Positions 6,122 to 10,080 of a stretch of DNA of 10,080 nucleotides are shown one piece after another. How positions within the stretch are numbered: the stretch's first letter is position 1; each line of letters begins with the position of its first letter. Under the pieces are notes generated by a model. The model saw only the letters and a program-made list of their open reading frames with translations, did no database searches and was not told the DNA's origin. The translations under genes were made by a program, and so were the position numbers. The stretch is from Ardenticatenia bacterium (GTDB taxonomy: Bacteria; Chloroflexota; Anaerolineae; Aggregatilineales; Ch27): the NCBI GenBank assembly GCA_026983935.1, contig JALSTC010000582.1, forward strand, positions 1 through 10,080. Direction: 5' to 3'.

Positions 6122-7580
6122 TCTGTGATGCCCGATAGAACACAACTTCGCCGCTCTGGCCGTTGACCAGCGCATGGCGGCTGTCGCCGCCCTCTTCGGT
6201 CAGGTGAGCCATCCACACCGGCAGCAGGATGAGCTGGTAGGTCAGGAAGCGCGTGCTCGCGTTCAGACGCAGCGTTCCGGCGTCATCATCCGCGCCGTAC
6301 CCGGCAGGCTTGCGAATGCTCAGGCTGACCCGGGCGCGGCGTTCGGCATCGCGCACCAGACGGGAGCGGATGTCCACCGAGGCCCGCACGGCGGTAATGT
6401 CATACAGCCCGGCGGGATAGCGTGCCAGCAGCCGCGGATCGTAGTCCACCCCTCCCTGGAGTGTGAACGGCTCCAGCTTTTCCAGCGGCTTGCGCGGCAT
6501 ATGGCTGATCGCCGGGAAGATGATAGTGTTCAGCAGGATGGGGTAGTCGCCGTGATCGGGCGCGTTGCTCCATGACCAGTGTACATTCATGTCGGCGTCG
6601 AACACCCAGCAGGGCAGGTAAAGGCCCTGCAGGTCAATCCGCGTGATGGCGTCGGTGAAGTAGCGTGTGATGGCGCGGATGCCGCTGTGCAGTTTGCGTT
6701 TGATCGCTTCATAGGCCTGTGACTCGTCCAGGGTGAAGGGCACAATCACATCGGGCTGCTCGAAGGAGATGTTTACGTTTTCCTGAAGGACATAGCGCGA
6801 CCCGCAGAAGCGGCAGGTGCCGGTCATCGTGTGGCGCGACAATGTCGTAATGCCGCCGCATTCCTTGCAGCGCAGCCAGCGTCCGCCGATGTCCCATTTG
6901 GCTGCCTGGCCCTTGCGCTTCAGTGTATCCACCATAACCATCGAGCGATGATCCTGCCGGGGCAGATCGTCGGCATCCAGCACGCGATATCCGCAGAATC
7001 GGCAAAGCACTTCCTTTGTCTGAACGTCATAGGTCAGGTGGCCGCCGCACTGCGGGCAGACCAGCCGCTCACCGGTCATCTGGCCCGGTTCCAGGCCGGG
7101 GATGCCCCTGCCGACATCATCTGCTTCGTGGCGATGGTCCAGGCTGTACAGCGCCCGGATCGCCAGCGGATTTGTCGGCTCGGCGGCCAGTGCGTTAAGC
7201 AGGTATTGACGCTGTTCCCCGGCGTTTTCGGCCAGCGCGGCGAGCTGCAGCCAGCCGTCGGCATAGGCATCGCTGATTTCCAGCGCATGAAGGAGGGCGC
7301 GGCGTGCGCGGGCGCGATCATGACGGGCCAGCGCGTCCATGGCGTCGGCCAGTCGCGAGCGCATTCTGACGGCTTCGTAGTCCGTCACGGTGGGCAGGCG
7401 GCTTGTCGGCAGCCCACCGGGCACTTCAATGGGAATAGGCGGCGCTTTTACTTCATTGAAGAACAGGGGATCAGGGGGCTGCCGTGTGTCTTTCTCTCCC
7501 CTGTAGCCGCAGTGTGGGCAGTAGTGGTGACCGCTGACCTGCTCCAATGCCATTTCCTGCTGGCACCGTGGACATTTCAT
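6087..7580 (-). CDS. Triple zinc-ribbon, TPR-containing protein of unknown function
   Basis: A 497-residue protein, probably cytoplasmic, with no signal peptide or clear membrane helix. Zinc ribbon 1 is at the extreme N-terminus (Cys3, 6, 21, 24). Residues about 72-148 are Ala-rich helical hairpins that read as TPR-like repeats (ARRALLHALEISDAYADGWL). Zinc ribbon 2 uses Cys175, 178, 193, 196 and ribbon 3 uses Cys238, 241, 256, 259. The C-terminal 230 residues (VIVPFTLDESQAYEAIKRKL, LYLPCWVFDA, LILLPVWMAHL, LVNGQSGEVVFYR) match the general pattern of the C-terminal part of TFIIB-type zinc-ribbon proteins, whose function is not settled. I chose the ATG at 7580, with AGGAG 12 nt upstream. An in-frame ATG at 7592 directly abuts that AGGAG, and one at 7634 lies upstream of the likely promoter -10. 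Confidence 0.82.
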   Translation of the reverse strand: MKCPRCQQEMALEQVSGHHYCPHCGYRGEKDTRQPPDPLFFNEVKAPPIPIEVPGGLPTSRLPTVTDYEAVRMRSRLADAMDALARHDRARARRALLHALEISDAYADGWLQLAALAENAGEQRQYLLNALAAEPTNPLAIRALYSLDHRHEADDVGRGIPGLEPGQMTGERLVCPQCGGHLTYDVQTKEVLCRFCGYRVLDADDLPRQDHRSMVMVDTLKRKGQAAKWDIGGRWLRCKECGGITTLSRHTMTGTCRFCGSRYVLQENVNISFEQPDVIVPFTLDESQAYEAIKRKLHSGIRAITRYFTDAITRIDLQGLYLPCWVFDADMNVHWSWSNAPDHGDYPILLNTIIFPAISHMPRKPLEKLEPFTLQGGVDYDPRLLARYPAGLYDITAVRASVDIRSRLVRDAERRARVSLSIRKPAGYGADDDAGTLRLNASTRFLTYQLILLPVWMAHLTEEGGDSRHALVNGQSGEVVFYRASQTTRNSSGRHPR

Positions 7581-7624
7581 CGCTTTTGCCATCTCCTGGA
7601 TTGCACAGCACAATTTCTGCCGCC

Positions 7625-7652
7625 ATTCTAGCATACGTTGCGGCTTCGTCAG
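7625..7652 (-). promoter_or_regulatory. Candidate promoter of the zinc-ribbon gene
   Basis: Read on the minus strand, CTGACG (7652-7647, 4 of 6), a 16-nt spacer and an extended -10 TGC-TAGAAT (hexamer 7630-7625, 5 of 6). The start point near 7618 gives a leader of about 38 nt to the ATG at 7580. This argues against the upstream ATG at 7634. Confidence 0.45.
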
Positions 7653-7686
7653 CAGCGTGTCCGCGATCTGTCAGCCCGGATGATGG

Positions 7687-7715
7687 TGGACGCCCGGCGT
7701 GGGCCATGCTACGCT
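7687..7715 (+). promoter_or_regulatory. Candidate promoter of the histidine ammonia-lyase gene
   Basis: TGGACG (7687-7692, 4 of 6), a 17-nt spacer and TGC-TACGCT (hexamer 7710-7715), a GC-type -10 with an extended TG. The start near 7722 gives a leader of about 33 nt. The -10 matches consensus at only three positions, so this is tentative. Confidence 0.3.
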
Positions 7716-7754
7716 TGTGGCACGTGGATGTATGCATATACGAACGAGGCGGCG

Positions 7755-9305
<1,551 letters not shown>

Positions 9306-9307
9306 TT

Positions 9308-9323
9308 GCTGCCGATCGGCGGC
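9308..9323. terminator. Compact hairpin between the convergent hutH and MFS genes
   Basis: GCTGCC (9308-9313) pairs with GGCGGC (9318-9323), with one G-U, around a GATC loop; GCCGATCGGC at its centre is a perfect palindrome. It nearly fills the 21-bp gap between the two stop codons and would fold in both transcripts. There is no T-tract, so it may be a bidirectional, non-canonical terminator. Confidence 0.4.
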
Positions 9324-9326
9324 ATG

Positions 9327-10080
9327 TCAGGTGCGGTTGGCGGTGGTGGGCACGGCCTCCGCCGGGCGAAAAATGTGGGAGCGGGCCATCAGGAGGAAGC
9401 CGCCCGCTGCCAGCAGGCAGGCCGTCATGCCAAAGTACCACGGCGCGGCAGGGGCCAGTGTGTCGCTCAGAAAGCCGCCGATCACCGGCCCGATTCCCGA
9501 TCCCACGCGGAATGACAGGCCGTAAACGCCCATGTAGCGCCCGCGCATGTCCGGCGGGGCCAGGTTTGCCACCAGCGCTGTGGCCGTGGGGGCGAGCATC
9601 AGTTCGCCCACCGTCATGATCACCATGCCCACCCAGAAGGCCAGAAAACTCCGGCCCAGCGCGAAGCTCACCATCCCCATGGCGTAGAATAATCCGCTCA
9701 GCGCCATCACCGGCAGCGGCGCATGACGGCGCGTCAGACGGGTGACGGCGTACTGGAAAAGTACAACCATGGTGGCGTTCGTGCCCAGGATGAAGCCGTA
9801 TTCACTTTCCGGGATGGCATACTGTTCTTTGACGTAGACGGCCAGCAGCACAAAGACGATTGAAGACGCAACCTCGATCAGCAGATAGACGCCCCACAAT
9901 GACAGAAAAGGACGGTCGCGCAGCAGCGGGCCGTAGCCGCCGCGTGACTGTTTTTCTTCTGAACCGGCAGTGGGGGCTGTGGGCAGCGTCTCCTGGATGG
10001 CCAGCAGGATAAATCCCGCGAGCAGAATCTGCACCCCCGCCGCGATGTAGAACGAAATGGCATACGAGATCGCGATCAGG
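9327..10080 (-). CDS. MFS transporter, C-terminal half (start outside the window)
   Basis: An integral membrane permease of the major facilitator superfamily, probably a DHA1-type drug/H+ exporter. 250 residues are visible and the frame is open to the window edge, so about 150-170 N-terminal residues are missing. The visible part starts in a hydrophobic segment consistent with helix 6, followed by the hydrophilic central loop (EEKQSRGGYGPLLRDRP). Six further hydrophobic segments follow, ending with PWYFGMTACLLAAGGFLLMA. The segment MRGRYMGVYGLSFRVG followed by GIGPVIGG resembles the equivalent region of MdtH-like exporters. The stop is TGA at 9329-9327. The gene converges on hutH with 21 bp between stops. 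Its substrate cannot be read from this fragment; urocanate or histidine transport is possible from the context but nothing in the sequence shows it. Confidence 0.88.
   Translation of the reverse strand, partial: LIAISYAISFYIAAGVQILLAGFILLAIQETLPTAPTAGSEEKQSRGGYGPLLRDRPFLSLWGVYLLIEVASSIVFVLLAVYVKEQYAIPESEYGFILGTNATMVVLFQYAVTRLTRRHAPLPVMALSGLFYAMGMVSFALGRSFLAFWVGMVIMTVGELMLAPTATALVANLAPPDMRGRYMGVYGLSFRVGSGIGPVIGGFLSDTLAPAAPWYFGMTACLLAAGGFLLMARSHIFRPAEAVPTTANRT

Noticed and set aside
4856..6175. Long minus-strand open frame (439 codons) antisense to the winged-helix/AAA+ ATPase gene
   Set aside because: The predicted protein is rich in His, Arg and Gln with no recognisable domain, while the plus-strand frame has clear Walker motifs. 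It is a by-product of high GC at third codon positions.
7581..7634. N-terminal extension of the zinc-ribbon protein to the ATG at 7634
   Set aside because: That ATG lies upstream of the predicted -10 box and start point and has no ribosome binding site. The first CxxC starts right after the ATG at 7580.
7638..7754. N-terminal extension of hutH to the ATG at 7638
   Set aside because: The extra 39 residues do not match the family. The ATG at 7755 has a Shine-Dalgarno site and puts Tyr54 and the Ala-Ser-Gly triad at their usual positions.

Overview
The window looks like chromosomal DNA from a GC-rich bacterium, most likely a member of the Chloroflexota (Anaerolineae-like). The reasons are indirect: a surface protein with the Thr-Pro (TPTPTPTNTP-type) linker common in that phylum, an LPNTG anchor beside a sortase with a Pro-rich stalk, a P5C dehydrogenase ending of the RAAGATTGAWPG type, and high third-position GC. 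No 16S gene or other decisive marker is present, so the assignment is an inference. I see no mobile element, CRISPR array, phage module or other sign of a recent insertion.

Layout. 1-1524 (minus): probable L-glutamate gamma-semialdehyde (P5C) dehydrogenase, with its C-terminal end cut off by the window. 1525-1774: AT-richer intergenic DNA with a promoter facing each way. 1775-1849 (plus): tRNA-Lys(TTT) with encoded CCA and its own terminator. 1976-3670 (minus): secreted LPNTG-anchored surface protein. 3927-4580 (minus): sortase. 4581-4834: divergent regulatory region with candidate promoters and an 8-bp inverted repeat. 4835-6121 (plus): winged-helix/AAA+ ATPase. 6087-7580 (minus): protein with three zinc ribbons and TPR-like helices, overlapping the ATPase gene tail to tail. 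7581-7754: short divergent promoter region. 7755-9305 (plus): histidine ammonia-lyase. 9327-10080 (minus): C-terminal half of an MFS exporter whose start lies beyond the window.

How the genes work together. The clearest functional unit is the sortase with the LPNTG protein encoded just downstream on the same strand. It is probably a two-gene display module in which the sortase anchors its neighbour to the envelope. The P5C dehydrogenase (proline/arginine to glutamate) and histidine ammonia-lyase (first step of histidine to glutamate) are both amino-acid catabolic enzymes, but they are about 6 kb apart on opposite strands with no partner genes in view, so no shared operon is implied. The ATPase and the zinc-ribbon protein are the least understood genes here. 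They are convergent and overlap, so they are not co-transcribed. I found no convincing, wholly new system. The most interesting items are the sortase/substrate pair, the ATPase with a long insert between its Walker motifs, and the triple zinc-ribbon protein.
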